A stretch of 64,000 bases of DNA from Phycisphaerales bacterium (GTDB lineage: Bacteria; Planctomycetota; Phycisphaerae; Phycisphaerales; SM1A02): assembly GCA_014238205.1 (NCBI GenBank), contig JABABM010000002.1, positions 1 to 64,000 on the forward strand, in the 5' to 3' direction. The position numbers and the translations under genes are program-made. Positions 1-8,262 of the stretch are shown piece by piece (within the stretch, counting starts at the first letter, position 1; each line of letters starts with the position of its first letter). The notes beneath the pieces are model-generated. The model saw only the letters and a list, made by a program, of their open reading frames with translations. It was not told the origin of the DNA and did no database searches.

Positions 1-42
1 GCCGGAGTGGTAATCAACAACACGACATGAGGCCGACCGGGG

Positions 43-48
43 TATCCT
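43..48 (+). promoter_or_regulatory. Candidate -10 element of hisS (leaderless)
   Basis: TATCCT lies 7 nt before the hisS ATG, with no Shine-Dalgarno between them. Transcription would start at or within a base or two of the start codon. No convincing -35 hexamer is visible. Inference from position and the repeated pattern in this window. Confidence 0.45.
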
Positions 49-55
49 GCCATCC

Positions 56-1378
56 ATGGCCGGCTCCTCCCACGTCTACCAGGCTCCTCGCGGCACCCGG
101 GATTTCCTTCCCGCGGACATGGCCATCCGCCTGCACATCGAGCAGGCCTGGCGGACGGCCTCGATCAACCACGGCTTCGACGAGATCGAGGGCCCGACCT
201 TCGAGCACCTGGAGCTCTACACCGACAAGTCCGGACCCGGCATCGAGAGTGAACTCTTCTCTTTCCGGCGCACCGGCGGTGAAACCGACTTCGCACTCCG
301 GCCGGAGTTCACCCCCACCCTCGCACGCATGGCCGCTGCCATGGGCCGCGGACTGCAGCAGCCCACCCGCTGGTTCTCCATGCCCTGGCACTACCGCGCC
401 GAGCGACCCCAGCGAGGTCGCCTGCGAGAGTTTCGACAGTGGAACATCGATGTCATCGGCGATGAGAGTGCCTCCGCGGATGCCGAGACCATCGCGGTCG
501 CGCTGAACGCCCTTGGACAACTTGGACTGGGACCTGATGCTGTTCGAGTCAGGATCAGTCACCGAAACGTCGTCAACCGCATGCTCTCGGATCTTGGCGT
601 TGCAGACGACAAGGTGACCGCCGCACAGGACCTGCTGGACAAGCGGGATCGGATCGACGCGAGCGCGTTCAAGGAGAAGGCCGCCGCGCTCGGGCTGGAT
701 GCTGCCGCCATCGAACGATTCCAGGCCATGGGCGCCGAGCCCGTCCCTGCATCGACGGATCCCGCCACGCTGGCCGAGGCATGGTCCGTGCCCGCGGAAA
801 CGCTCGAGGAACTCGTCGCCCTCCGCGATGAACTGGCCGCCCGGGATCTCCTGGATGCCTGCGAATGGGACATGTCCGTCGTCCGCGGGCTTGCCTACTA
901 CACCGGCTGCGTCTGGGAAATCCACGAGGCCAGTGGCAACGAGCGGGCCATTGCCGGTGGCGGTCGCTACGACACCCTCGTCGAGAGTTTCGGCGGGCCA
1001 TCCGTGCCTGCCTGCGGCTTCGGGATGGGAGACGTCGTCCTGGAACTGGTCCTGCAGGACCGTGGGCTGCTCGGTGATGGAACAGACCTGCTTCCACGGC
1101 CGGATGCCTTCATCGTCTGCCTTGATGAAGCCGCCGATGCCCAGGTCGTCCCAATGCTCACCTCGCTGCGTAATGCCGGGCTGCATGCACGTGCAAGTGA
1201 CAAGGCCACCAGGAACCTGGGCAAGCTGCTCAAGGATGCTGGTCGGTGCCAGGCCCGTCATGCCGTGATCCTCGGGGAGGAACTGGCCAAGGGCATGGTC
1301 CAGGTGAAAGACCTGGACAGCGGTGAACAGCAGGCGATCCAGGCCAGCGAACTGGTCTCCCACTTCGGGGCGGGCTGA
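56..1378 (+). CDS. hisS: Histidyl-tRNA synthetase
   Basis: Charges tRNA-His with histidine in the cytoplasm. The 440-residue product has the class II aminoacyl-tRNA synthetase fold: a motif 2 segment at about residues 111-127 (WHYRAERPQRGRLREFRQ), the histidine-specific HisA signature RGLAYYTG at 277-284, and motif 3 beginning GFGMGD at 321. The C-terminal ~90 residues form the anticodon-binding domain. Length is normal for the family. The ATG at 56 is chosen because the family-typical PRGTRDFLP follows closely and a -10-like TATCCT sits 7 nt upstream. Its stop overlaps the start of the next gene by one base (TGATG), which suggests cotranscription with mqnB. Confidence 0.97.
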   Translation: MAGSSHVYQAPRGTRDFLPADMAIRLHIEQAWRTASINHGFDEIEGPTFEHLELYTDKSGPGIESELFSFRRTGGETDFALRPEFTPTLARMAAAMGRGLQQPTRWFSMPWHYRAERPQRGRLREFRQWNIDVIGDESASADAETIAVALNALGQLGLGPDAVRVRISHRNVVNRMLSDLGVADDKVTAAQDLLDKRDRIDASAFKEKAAALGLDAAAIERFQAMGAEPVPASTDPATLAEAWSVPAETLEELVALRDELAARDLLDACEWDMSVVRGLAYYTGCVWEIHEASGNERAIAGGGRYDTLVESFGGPSVPACGFGMGDVVLELVLQDRGLLGDGTDLLPRPDAFIVCLDEAADAQVVPMLTSLRNAGLHARASDKATRNLGKLLKDAGRCQARHAVILGEELAKGMVQVKDLDSGEQQAIQASELVSHFGAG

Positions 1379-2010
1379 TGCGCTTCCTGCTCGTTACCGC
1401 GGTCGAAGCGGAAGCCGACGCGGCATCGGGCATCGATGACACTGTTGTTGTTGCCGGTGGCATCGGACGCACCAATGCAGCCGCGGCAACGACACGGGCA
1501 CTCATCGAACAGGGACCATTCGACGCGGTTCTCTCCGTAGGTGTTGCCGGGTCACTGCCCGGCGCTGATCTTGCCCTGGGTGAAACACTCGTTGGGGATG
1601 CATGCGTCTACTTCGAAGAAGGACTTCAAACACCGGATGCCTTTCTGGACATGGGTGCAATGGGTTTCTCGCTGGGCCAGTTCGAGGGCAACATCGTTCC
1701 CGCCGACGAGGAGCTGCTTGATCGGGTCCTTGAACGTGTCCCAGTTGGCCACATTGCAACCGTTGCAACCTGCTCGGGAAGCGATCTCCAGGCATCGCTT
1801 GTTGCTCGCAGAACACAGGCGATCGCGGAAGCCATGGAGGGGGCCGCCGTCGTCCACGCGGCCCTTCGCATGGGACTGCCCGGACTGGAGATCCGCACCA
1901 TCAGCAACACGACCGGTGATCGCCAGCAGCAGGTTTGGGACCTGGGGGGAGCCTTGGAATCACTCTCCAAGAGCCTTCCTGGAATCGTCGGCATGCTTCG
2001 TGACGCCTGA
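1378..2010 (+). CDS. mqnB: Futalosine hydrolase (MqnB-like nucleosidase)
   Basis: Predicted to cleave futalosine to dehypoxanthine futalosine in the futalosine route to menaquinone. The 210-residue product belongs to the MTA/SAH nucleosidase-phosphorylase superfamily: GGIGRTNAAAA near the N-terminus, SVGVAGSL, the substrate-binding EAMEGAAV, and ISNTTGDR followed by a WDL segment near the C-terminus. The ISN-T-GDR-WDL ending fits MqnB better than MTA/SAH nucleosidase. Translationally coupled to hisS by a one-base overlap. No other mqn gene is in the window, so the pathway assignment rests on family resemblance. An alternative is a general nucleosidase. Confidence 0.8.
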   Translation: MRFLLVTAVEAEADAASGIDDTVVVAGGIGRTNAAAATTRALIEQGPFDAVLSVGVAGSLPGADLALGETLVGDACVYFEEGLQTPDAFLDMGAMGFSLGQFEGNIVPADEELLDRVLERVPVGHIATVATCSGSDLQASLVARRTQAIAEAMEGAAVVHAALRMGLPGLEIRTISNTTGDRQQQVWDLGGALESLSKSLPGIVGMLRDA

Positions 2011-2155
2011 TCCAGGCCGTGCAACCTGCACACGCTGAATCCTGCAGGTGGATCATCCCGCGTCACCAGTTCACTTCAACCCTGACAATCAACACAGTCC
2101 TGATCCTGCTGCAGAGGCGGCAGCAGCCTTCCGACAAGTACAGCAGGCATGTTCC

Positions 2156-3175
2156 ATGCATGCCGCCTGTCCGAACCGAGAGGGCGCCTGGTTGCGATTC
2201 TTCCCACATCGAAATCGACACAGTCCAATCGCGATCGACCTCGGGGGAAGTTCGATCAAGCTGCTCCAATTGGGAGCGGACGGGTGCACCATCTCCGCAG
2301 CATCGGAACTGCCTGTGCAGGCCGAGGCGTCGAGTTCCCCTTCCTCCTACCTCGGTTGGCTTGAGGAGGTGCTTCCCGGGTTCCTCGGAGACAGCGGGGC
2401 AACAGGACGACGGTTGATTGCCGCCCTGCCCTCGGCCTGGACGACTGCGCAGCAACTGCAACTTGATGCGAAAGAAACGCCGTTGGCCTCGGATGTTGCG
2501 GCCATGCATCTGCCTCCCATGGATGAACAGCCGATGACCCAGGTACTCAAGGTCGGGCCGGTGCCGGTGCAGGGAGGCGGTGAGCAGCACACCGAGTTCA
2601 TCTGCTTCGCGTTTCCCAGGCGTCAAGTATTCAACCTTGTCGAACTGCTCCACAAGAATCACTACGAAATCCTCGACCTGCGAACCCAGTTCAGCGCCTC
2701 CATCGCCCCATTCCTGCCGAAAGAATCCGAAACCGGACCTTCGGAAGCGACGTTGTTTGTCGACCTGGGTTCGGAAAGCGTACTTGCCTCGATCACGAAT
2801 GGAACCAACCTCGTCCAGGCCCGCCGGATCGCCGCCGGACTTCGGAACCCCACCAGCGATGATGCCGACCGGCTCGACACGATCATCGATGAGCTGGGAA
2901 TGGCGCTTCGACATGACGCTTCCCTCTTCCCGAATCGAAGAATCGAACGGATCGTCTTTGTCGGCGGTGGATCGCATTCAGACCATGCATGCCGACAGAT
3001 CGTCGAACGCCTGCACCTTCCCGGCCAGCGGGGGGATCCACTCGCCGGACTGATTCGCCCGATTGACCCGGCGTCGCCACTGAAACAGGACGCGGGTCCT
3101 CGACCAAACTGGTCTGCGGTGGCGGGCCTCCTGTCCACGAACACCAACAAGGAGGAATGCCGGCATGCAGCATGA
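2156..3175 (+). CDS. pilM: PilM-like pilus/secretion assembly ATPase-fold protein
   Basis: Actin-like cytoplasmic protein expected to anchor the inner-membrane PilN/PilO complex of a type IV pilus or type II secretion-like machine. With the ATG at 2156 the product is 339 residues, and the phosphate-1 loop AIDLGGSSIKLLQLG lies at about 26-40. A second FVDLGSES-like segment is mid-protein and a phosphate-2-like FVGGGSHSD lies near the C-terminus. The frame stays open upstream to a GTG at 2048, but PilM proteins normally begin shortly before the IDLG motif, so the internal ATG is preferred. Neither start has a good Shine-Dalgarno. It heads an overlapping five-gene operon. Similarity to classical PilM is moderate and the C-terminal part is divergent. 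Confidence 0.8.
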   Translation: MHAACPNREGAWLRFFPHRNRHSPIAIDLGGSSIKLLQLGADGCTISAASELPVQAEASSSPSSYLGWLEEVLPGFLGDSGATGRRLIAALPSAWTTAQQLQLDAKETPLASDVAAMHLPPMDEQPMTQVLKVGPVPVQGGGEQHTEFICFAFPRRQVFNLVELLHKNHYEILDLRTQFSASIAPFLPKESETGPSEATLFVDLGSESVLASITNGTNLVQARRIAAGLRNPTSDDADRLDTIIDELGMALRHDASLFPNRRIERIVFVGGGSHSDHACRQIVERLHLPGQRGDPLAGLIRPIDPASPLKQDAGPRPNWSAVAGLLSTNTNKEECRHAA

Positions 3176-3905
3176 CAGTTTTCTTCCCGATGAGTACATC
3201 GAACATCGTCGCAATCGTCGCACTTCCTACCTCGTGATGGCGATGTTCCTCGTCGTCGTCGCATCGATCGGCGGCGCCTTCCTGCATAGACACTTCGTGC
3301 TCCAGAACGCATTGGAGCGACAGCAGAACGTGATGTCCCGCTATGAATCCGCTGCTGAACAGGTCGAGCTCATCAGTGAGCTGCAGGAATCCCGTGATGA
3401 AATGATCGTACGTGCCATCCTGGCCTCAGCCCTGGTGGAACGTGTCCCCCGCTCGGTGCTGCTTGCGGACATCATCGAACGGATGCCCGAGAAGCTTTCT
3501 CTGGTGAAACTCGAACTCACATCCACGATCGTGCATGCCCAACAGCCTCCAACAGGCACGGGCACTCGAAGTGGTCACCCACCCCGACGATCCGGGCGTG
3601 GAGACCCGGCGAACGAAGACGTGGAGCAGGCCTTCGTCGTACCCGAGTACAGCGTCCGCCTCGCCATAGAGGGGTTCGCCCCGACGGACCTCCATGTCTC
3701 GAAATTCCTCGCATCGCTCAATACCGACGACCTCCTCCAATCCGTGCGTCTTGAATCCACCGAGGAGGATGTACTGGATGACCTGACCATGCGTCGTTTC
3801 AAGATCACCTTCGCGCTCAGGGGTGACGCCGATGTCCGCCTCCACTCGCCATCCATCCCCCCTGGAGCCACCTTCTCCGCAGCAACGCTGGAGGAATTGC
3901 AATGA
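3165..3905 (+). CDS. pilN: PilN-like fimbrial assembly protein
   Basis: Bitopic inner-membrane protein predicted to bind PilM through its short cytoplasmic N-terminus and to pair with the PilO-like product of the next gene. The 246-residue product has one transmembrane segment at about residues 22-45, then a coiled-coil-like stretch (about 50-75) and a periplasmic domain with a Pro/Gly-rich loop near 125-150. A strong Shine-Dalgarno (AAGGAGG, spacing 8) precedes the ATG at 3165, and the gene overlaps pilM by 11 bases. The call rests on topology and gene order, because PilN sequence conservation is low. GspL C-terminal-like is an equivalent description. Confidence 0.75.
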   Translation: MQHDSFLPDEYIEHRRNRRTSYLVMAMFLVVVASIGGAFLHRHFVLQNALERQQNVMSRYESAAEQVELISELQESRDEMIVRAILASALVERVPRSVLLADIIERMPEKLSLVKLELTSTIVHAQQPPTGTGTRSGHPPRRSGRGDPANEDVEQAFVVPEYSVRLAIEGFAPTDLHVSKFLASLNTDDLLQSVRLESTEEDVLDDLTMRRFKITFALRGDADVRLHSPSIPPGATFSAATLEELQ

Positions 3906-4501
3906 ATGGTCTCACAAGGCAACTCATTTTCCTGGCCGTGCTCTCAGCTGCGCCGATCCTCTCCTGGAACCTGGTCTTCACACCTCAGAATGAACGCATC
4001 AACCAGATCAACGAGGACATCAGGGAACGACAGGAAAAGATCCAGGCGCTTGATCTGATCGTCGCGCAGGCACACGACCTCGGCCAGGCCGTCAACGAAG
4101 GCATGCAGGCTATTTCACGCGTGGAATCCAAGTTGCCCACGCAGCAGGATGTGGAAAGCATCCTGGAACAGACATGGTCAATCGCCCGGGAGCATGGACT
4201 CACCGTGAAGTCCGTTCGCAGCGAACAACCTGTTCCCGCAATGGTCTACATGGAACAGCCGCTTGCAGTTGAACTGGAAGGACCCTTCGAAGGGTTCTAT
4301 GACTTCCTGCTGGACCTTGAAAACCTGCCGAGAATCACCCGCATATTCAATCTGAAACTTGAACGAATCGAGTCAACGAGCGGTCCATCCCGGAAGACGC
4401 TTCCGCCAGGATCGGTGAAGGCGGAGTTCCTCCTGAGCATCTACTTCGCCGCCAGCCCCACGGGAAACATGCTCCATGCATCAATGAAGGAACTCCACTG
4501 A
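3902..4501 (+). CDS. pilO: PilO-like pilus/secretion assembly protein
   Basis: Bitopic inner-membrane partner of PilN. The 199-residue product has an N-terminal membrane segment (about residues 6-25), a coiled-coil region with many Gln/Glu/Arg residues (about 30-70), and a ferredoxin-like periplasmic domain carrying the family pattern of a beta strand followed by GPFEGFYDFLLDLENLPRI at about 122-140. The start overlaps the pilN stop (ATGA), and the stop overlaps the next start. Length and architecture are normal for PilO or GspM-type proteins. Confidence 0.78.
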   Translation: MNGLTRQLIFLAVLSAAPILSWNLVFTPQNERINQINEDIRERQEKIQALDLIVAQAHDLGQAVNEGMQAISRVESKLPTQQDVESILEQTWSIAREHGLTVKSVRSEQPVPAMVYMEQPLAVELEGPFEGFYDFLLDLENLPRITRIFNLKLERIESTSGPSRKTLPPGSVKAEFLLSIYFAASPTGNMLHASMKELH

Positions 4502-5157
4502 TGAATATTCGTGAACATGAAGCAATGGAGAGCACTCCCTTCACGATTCCGCACCTCGATGGAGGCCAAGTCATCAACGATGAGGGAAGTGAACTGGAGC
4601 GACTGCATGCTTCTGCCCGCACGCACCAGGCATGGTTGCTGGCCATCGTCATGGCCGTCGGAATCGGCTCCATCTGGTCGATGCGATTCCTCGGGGTGGG
4701 CCCCCGCGCCGCTGAAGCATCGACTGCGGACCAGGTCGTTGGAACCTACCTCGAGTCCCAGGGGAAGCTGATGATGATGGGAATGAGCGAATCGCTTCTG
4801 GATGTACTCCAGCAAAGTTACGTGAATGAGCAGGTTCCACTTTCGGACCTTCCCGTGAATCCATTCCTTCTCAGCAACAGCGGCTTTGCTGGTGATGATC
4901 TCCAGTCTTCGGAGTCGCGTTCGCATTCGAGACTCGAGTCATTCATCGAAACGTTGACGGTGCAGTCGACGATGACGGGAGGAACACGGCTTGCCAGCAT
5001 CGATGGGCAGGTGCTCCGTGTTGGTGAACGACTGGAAGGCGTACCCGAAAACACGGACATCCTCCTCATCGACGTGCAGCGGCATTCGATCAAGTTGCAG
5101 GCGACCGACACTGTTACGGGCACAACCGGATCCTGGATACTCCAGGTCGGACGATGA
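4501..5157 (+). CDS. GspC/PilP-like secretion or pilus periplasmic linker
   Basis: Membrane-anchored protein of 218 residues in the slot where PilP normally lies. It has a hydrophilic N-terminus, one transmembrane segment at about 45-64, a long linker, and a C-terminal small beta domain (about 160-218) with the pattern SIDGQVLRVGERL, a gap, then ILLIDVQ and SIKLQATD. That is the arrangement of the HR domain in GspC and of PilP, which contact the secretin. No lipobox is seen, unlike classical PilP, so it is anchored by a helix as in GspC. The stop TGA is followed directly by the ATG of the ATPase gene. Family call is inference from position and pattern. Confidence 0.6.
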   Translation: MNIREHEAMESTPFTIPHLDGGQVINDEGSELERLHASARTHQAWLLAIVMAVGIGSIWSMRFLGVGPRAAEASTADQVVGTYLESQGKLMMMGMSESLLDVLQQSYVNEQVPLSDLPVNPFLLSNSGFAGDDLQSSESRSHSRLESFIETLTVQSTMTGGTRLASIDGQVLRVGERLEGVPENTDILLIDVQRHSIKLQATDTVTGTTGSWILQVGR

Positions 5158-6951
5158 ATGGAGACCGACATGGTTCGATCTGATATCGACTGGCTTCCCT
5201 CCAAGAAGCAGGAGCCTCAAACCTGCAGGTTGCTTCCGGGTGAGGATTCGACCACGGAGGCAATGCATGCACTTGGTGCCGTGCTGGTTCGTGATGGCCT
5301 CGTCAGCACGGATGAACTTCAGCAGGCTCGCCAGATCCACAGGCAATCACCTGGACGGACACTTGCCGCCATCCTGGTCGACCGGGGACTGGACGAAATT
5401 GAAGTCATGTCACGGCTTGCCTCCCTCGTTGGACTGTCACTGGAACGGCTGGAAGCAGACTCGATCGAGACGACTCTCGTCGAGCAGCTTGGAAGCCAGT
5501 ACTGTCGCTCGAACCACGTCCTTCCGATTCGTCGTGAAAAGCAGCGGATCATCGTCGGAACCACGGTTCCCTGCGACATGGTTCGGCTTGACGAGGTGAA
5601 ACGCCGACTTTCAGCACAATCGATCCGGCAGGTCCTCGTTACGGGTAGTGACATCGAGGCCGTCCTGGACTCCCTGGCTTCGGAGCTGCATGATGATGTC
5701 GACGTCGAGGCGATTCTTGCGGATGTCGAGATCGAGGACATCGAGATCGTCCGGCAGGTTGACTCGGAGGTGGACCTTGCCGAAGCGGAATCATCGCCGG
5801 TCGTGCGATATGTCAATCACATCATCCAGTCGGCCGTTCGAGAAGGCGCTTCGGATATCCACATCGAACCCTCCTCGAACGGGCTGAAGGTGCGATTCCG
5901 GGTTGACGGTGTTCTCTACGATGTCATGAACCCCCCGCACAAGATGCACGCCGCCATCACGTCACGGCTGAAGATCATGGCGGCACTCGACATCGCCGAG
6001 CGTCGCCTCCCCCAGGATGGTCGAATCCAGGCAACGGTTCTTGGCCGGCCACTGGATCTCAGGATCAGCACCGTACCGACGCCACACGGGGAGAAGACCG
6101 TCATGCGGCTCCTCGACAATCGATCGATCGATGTCCCCCTTGACAAGCTTGGATTCACGAATTCGATCCTCGATTCCTGGCGGAACGAGATCGACAGGCC
6201 ACATGGCATCCTGCTTGTCACGGGGCCGACGGGTTCAGGCAAAACCACGACCCTCTATGCGTCACTTCAGCAGATGGACCTGCGGCGATTGAATGTCTCC
6301 ACGGTCGAGGATCCGGTGGAATACCGACTTGAGGGCATCACGCAGATCCAGGTTCATGAACGCATCAACCTGACCTTCGCGACAACGCTTCGCAGTCTTC
6401 TTCGACAGGACCCGGACGTCATCATGGTCGGCGAGATCCGTGACATGGAGACGGCAACCATCGCGACACAGGCTGCACTCACGGGGCACCTGGTTCTCTC
6501 GACGCTCCACACGAATGATGCGCCATCATCGATTACCCGGCTGATCAACATCGGAATCGAGCCGTTCCTCGTCTCCGGAGCGGTCAATGCCGTACTTGCC
6601 CAACGCCTGGCAAGACGCATCTGTCCTTCCTGCCAGGCAAGCGAGGAAACGACCGACGAGGCCCGGGAGTTTCTCGAGGGCCATGGAGATGTACCGGACA
6701 CGCTGGCTCATGGCACAGGATGCCGGGCCTGCCGTGGCAGTGGGTACACGGGCCGCCTCGGTCTCTACGAGTTCCTGCGGATGAATGACACCTTGCGTGA
6801 CAAGGTGGCGGGGAATCCTACCGTGACCGAGTTCCGCGCATTGTGCAGGAACCAGGGCATGTCGACACTTCGTGAAGAAGGGATTGCCCGGGTCCTTGAT
6901 GGAACAACCACCATCGAAGAGGTCCTTCGCGTAACGGATGCACTGGGCTGA
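5158..6951 (+). CDS. Type II secretion / type IV pilus assembly ATPase (GspE/PilB family)
   Basis: Hexameric cytoplasmic ATPase that drives pilin or pseudopilin assembly. The 597-residue protein has an N-terminal MshEN/T2SSE_N-type domain (about 30-190), then the N2 domain with SDIHIEPS at about 232, Walker A GPTGSGKTTT at about 356, the Asp box and Walker B VIMVGEIRD at about 421, a His box ending LVLSTLHTND, and a four-cysteine zinc module (CPSC and CRAC) at about 488-526. All catalytic elements look intact. The ATG at 5158 abuts the previous stop, and another in-frame ATG lies at 5170. Without a neighbouring secretin or GspF/PilC, GspE and PilB cannot be separated. Confidence 0.93.
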   Translation: METDMVRSDIDWLPSKKQEPQTCRLLPGEDSTTEAMHALGAVLVRDGLVSTDELQQARQIHRQSPGRTLAAILVDRGLDEIEVMSRLASLVGLSLERLEADSIETTLVEQLGSQYCRSNHVLPIRREKQRIIVGTTVPCDMVRLDEVKRRLSAQSIRQVLVTGSDIEAVLDSLASELHDDVDVEAILADVEIEDIEIVRQVDSEVDLAEAESSPVVRYVNHIIQSAVREGASDIHIEPSSNGLKVRFRVDGVLYDVMNPPHKMHAAITSRLKIMAALDIAERRLPQDGRIQATVLGRPLDLRISTVPTPHGEKTVMRLLDNRSIDVPLDKLGFTNSILDSWRNEIDRPHGILLVTGPTGSGKTTTLYASLQQMDLRRLNVSTVEDPVEYRLEGITQIQVHERINLTFATTLRSLLRQDPDVIMVGEIRDMETATIATQAALTGHLVLSTLHTNDAPSSITRLINIGIEPFLVSGAVNAVLAQRLARRICPSCQASEETTDEAREFLEGHGDVPDTLAHGTGCRACRGSGYTGRLGLYEFLRMNDTLRDKVAGNPTVTEFRALCRNQGMSTLREEGIARVLDGTTTIEEVLRVTDALG

Positions 6952-6960
6952 TCAGGCGAT

Positions 6961-7518
6961 TCACCCAGTGAGCAGGCCGGTACTGAGAGCCACCCAGACC
7001 ACGACCGCGATCAGCACCTTGCAGGTGGTCCCGAGTACGCGCCCAATCGTCGCACCGATTGCCGGCTTGACTGATTCTGCGGCTGTACGTGGATCCTTCC
7101 CTGTCGTCTCGCCCACAAATGCTCCCAGGAAGCAGCCCAGGATGGCGCCAACAAGAGTACCGATGATGGGTACAAACAGGCTGCCAATGATCGCTCCGAG
7201 GAAGCCGCCAATGATCGCACCCCAGGCAGCTCTCCTTGATCCTCCGCCGACTTTGGCACCAAGGGCACCAGCGACAAACTCGATCACCTCCCCGACCAGG
7301 GCGAAGACACACCCGATGGCAATAGCCCACCAGCCCCAGGCCGGATTGGTGCTGCTCCCCATGCCTGGCATGATCCAGAAGACATCGGCCAGGTGCGTCA
7401 ACGTGGCAATGATGAGCATGATCCACGTGCCGGGCATCTGGAAGACCACCAGTACCACGCAGGCGAATCCAATGATGACAAACAGGCTTCCCACGACGTA
7501 GTAGGCGATGTCCATCAT
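6961..7518 (-). CDS. DUF456 family membrane protein
   Basis: Small integral membrane protein of 185 residues. It shows hydrophobic segments at about 5-30, 32-50, 63-85 and 95-135, the last a Gly-rich pair (GAIIGGFLGAIIGSLFVPIIGTLVG) typical of DUF456, and a final helix at about 163-182. Family members have no established function. The ATG at 7518 overlaps the stop of the upstream nitroreductase gene (ATGA), so the two are cotranscribed. It converges on the secretion ATPase gene, with 9 bases between them. Confidence 0.85.
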   Translation of the reverse strand: MMDIAYYVVGSLFVIIGFACVVLVVFQMPGTWIMLIIATLTHLADVFWIMPGMGSSTNPAWGWWAIAIGCVFALVGEVIEFVAGALGAKVGGGSRRAAWGAIIGGFLGAIIGSLFVPIIGTLVGAILGCFLGAFVGETTGKDPRTAAESVKPAIGATIGRVLGTTCKVLIAVVVWVALSTGLLTG

Positions 7519-8195
7519 GAAGCTGTTCCTGGCCGGTCAATAATCATGATGTCTTCAAGTGCCTTGCGTTCCAGGTCGGGGACCTGGCAGCCTTCCGCTG
7601 GCCAACCTACCGGGATCAGAAGGAAAGGTCGCTCATGCGCCGGTCGCTGCAGGATGGCAGTGAGAAACTTCATCGGGCTGGGCGTATGCGTCAGTGCAAC
7701 AAGTCCTGCATGGTGAATGGCTGCAAGCAAAAGACCTACTGCGATGCCAACAGACTCATTGACATAGTAGACCCCCTCCGACTCGGACTGGGGCGAATCA
7801 TCTTTCATGCACTTGAATACCACGATCAGCCATGGAGCGATTTCAAGGAAGGGCTTGTGCTTGTCGGTACCAAAGGGATGCAGGTCATCGATCCATGACT
7901 GTGGTGCTCGATGGGTATAGAACTCGTGTTCTTCCGCCTCTGCAGCTTCGCGAATCTCCTTCTTGATTCCAGGATCCTGCACAGCCACGAAACGCCAAGG
8001 TTGCTTGTTTGCCCCGCTGGGTGCTGTACCGGCAGCACTGATCACATGTTCGATCAGTTCAGTTGGAACAGGTTTGTCGGAAAAGTCTCGCACAGAGCGG
8101 CGTTGGCCCATGAATTCATGAAACGCCGCCGCAGCAGCAACCGGATCTTGAGGCGGTTCGATGGACTGAAACGGAATGAAACCGGGTGATTCCAT
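7515..8195 (-). CDS. Iodotyrosine deiodinase-like nitroreductase
   Basis: FMN-dependent flavoprotein of 226 residues. The N-terminal RRSVR (about 32-36), GTAPSGANKQPWRFV and PVGWPAEGCQVPDL segments are nitroreductase-fold hallmarks. The whole chain resembles iodotyrosine deiodinase (IYD), which reductively removes halogen from halotyrosines. The lid residues that bind the zwitterionic amino acid in IYD (Glu, Tyr, Lys with spacing E-x3-Y-x20-K) are present as E89, Y93 and K114. ATG 8195 is chosen over GTGs at 8204 and 8201 because a -10-like TACTCT (8205-8210) directly abuts those GTGs. Cotranscribed with the DUF456 gene. Substrate in this organism is unknown; a generic nitroreductase is the fallback. 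Confidence 0.82.
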   Translation of the reverse strand: MESPGFIPFQSIEPPQDPVAAAAAFHEFMGQRRSVRDFSDKPVPTELIEHVISAAGTAPSGANKQPWRFVAVQDPGIKKEIREAAEAEEHEFYTHRAPQSWIDDLHPFGTDKHKPFLEIAPWLIVVFKCMKDDSPQSESEGVYYVNESVGIAVGLLLAAIHHAGLVALTHTPSPMKFLTAILQRPAHERPFLLIPVGWPAEGCQVPDLERKALEDIMIIDRPGTAS

Positions 8196-8204
8196 GATCA
8201 CCAC

Positions 8205-8210
8205 AGAGTA
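8205..8210 (-). promoter_or_regulatory. Candidate -10 element of the nitroreductase gene
   Basis: On the minus strand, TACTCT lies 9 nt before the ATG at 8195 with no Shine-Dalgarno, implying a leader of about two bases. It faces the divergent -10 at 8251. Confidence 0.4.
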
Positions 8211-8226
8211 CCCTCCCCACTGCCAA

Positions 8227-8256
8227 TTGGAGGTAACGGGTGACAGGAACTACGCT
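8227..8256 (+). promoter_or_regulatory. Candidate promoter, leaderless, for the 8263 gene
   Basis: TTGGAG at 8227-8232 and TACGCT at 8251-8256 are separated by 18 nt, and the ATG follows 6 nt after the -10. The predicted transcript would start on the start codon. The -35 matches the consensus in its first three bases. Confidence 0.45.
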
Positions 8257-8262
8257 GGTTGA

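Noticed and set aside
14-1363. Long open frame of 449 codons on the minus strand opposite hisS
   Set aside because: It is the antisense shadow of a clear hisS gene in GC-rich DNA. It has no family pattern or plausible start signal. Similar shadows occur opposite most genes here and were not listed.
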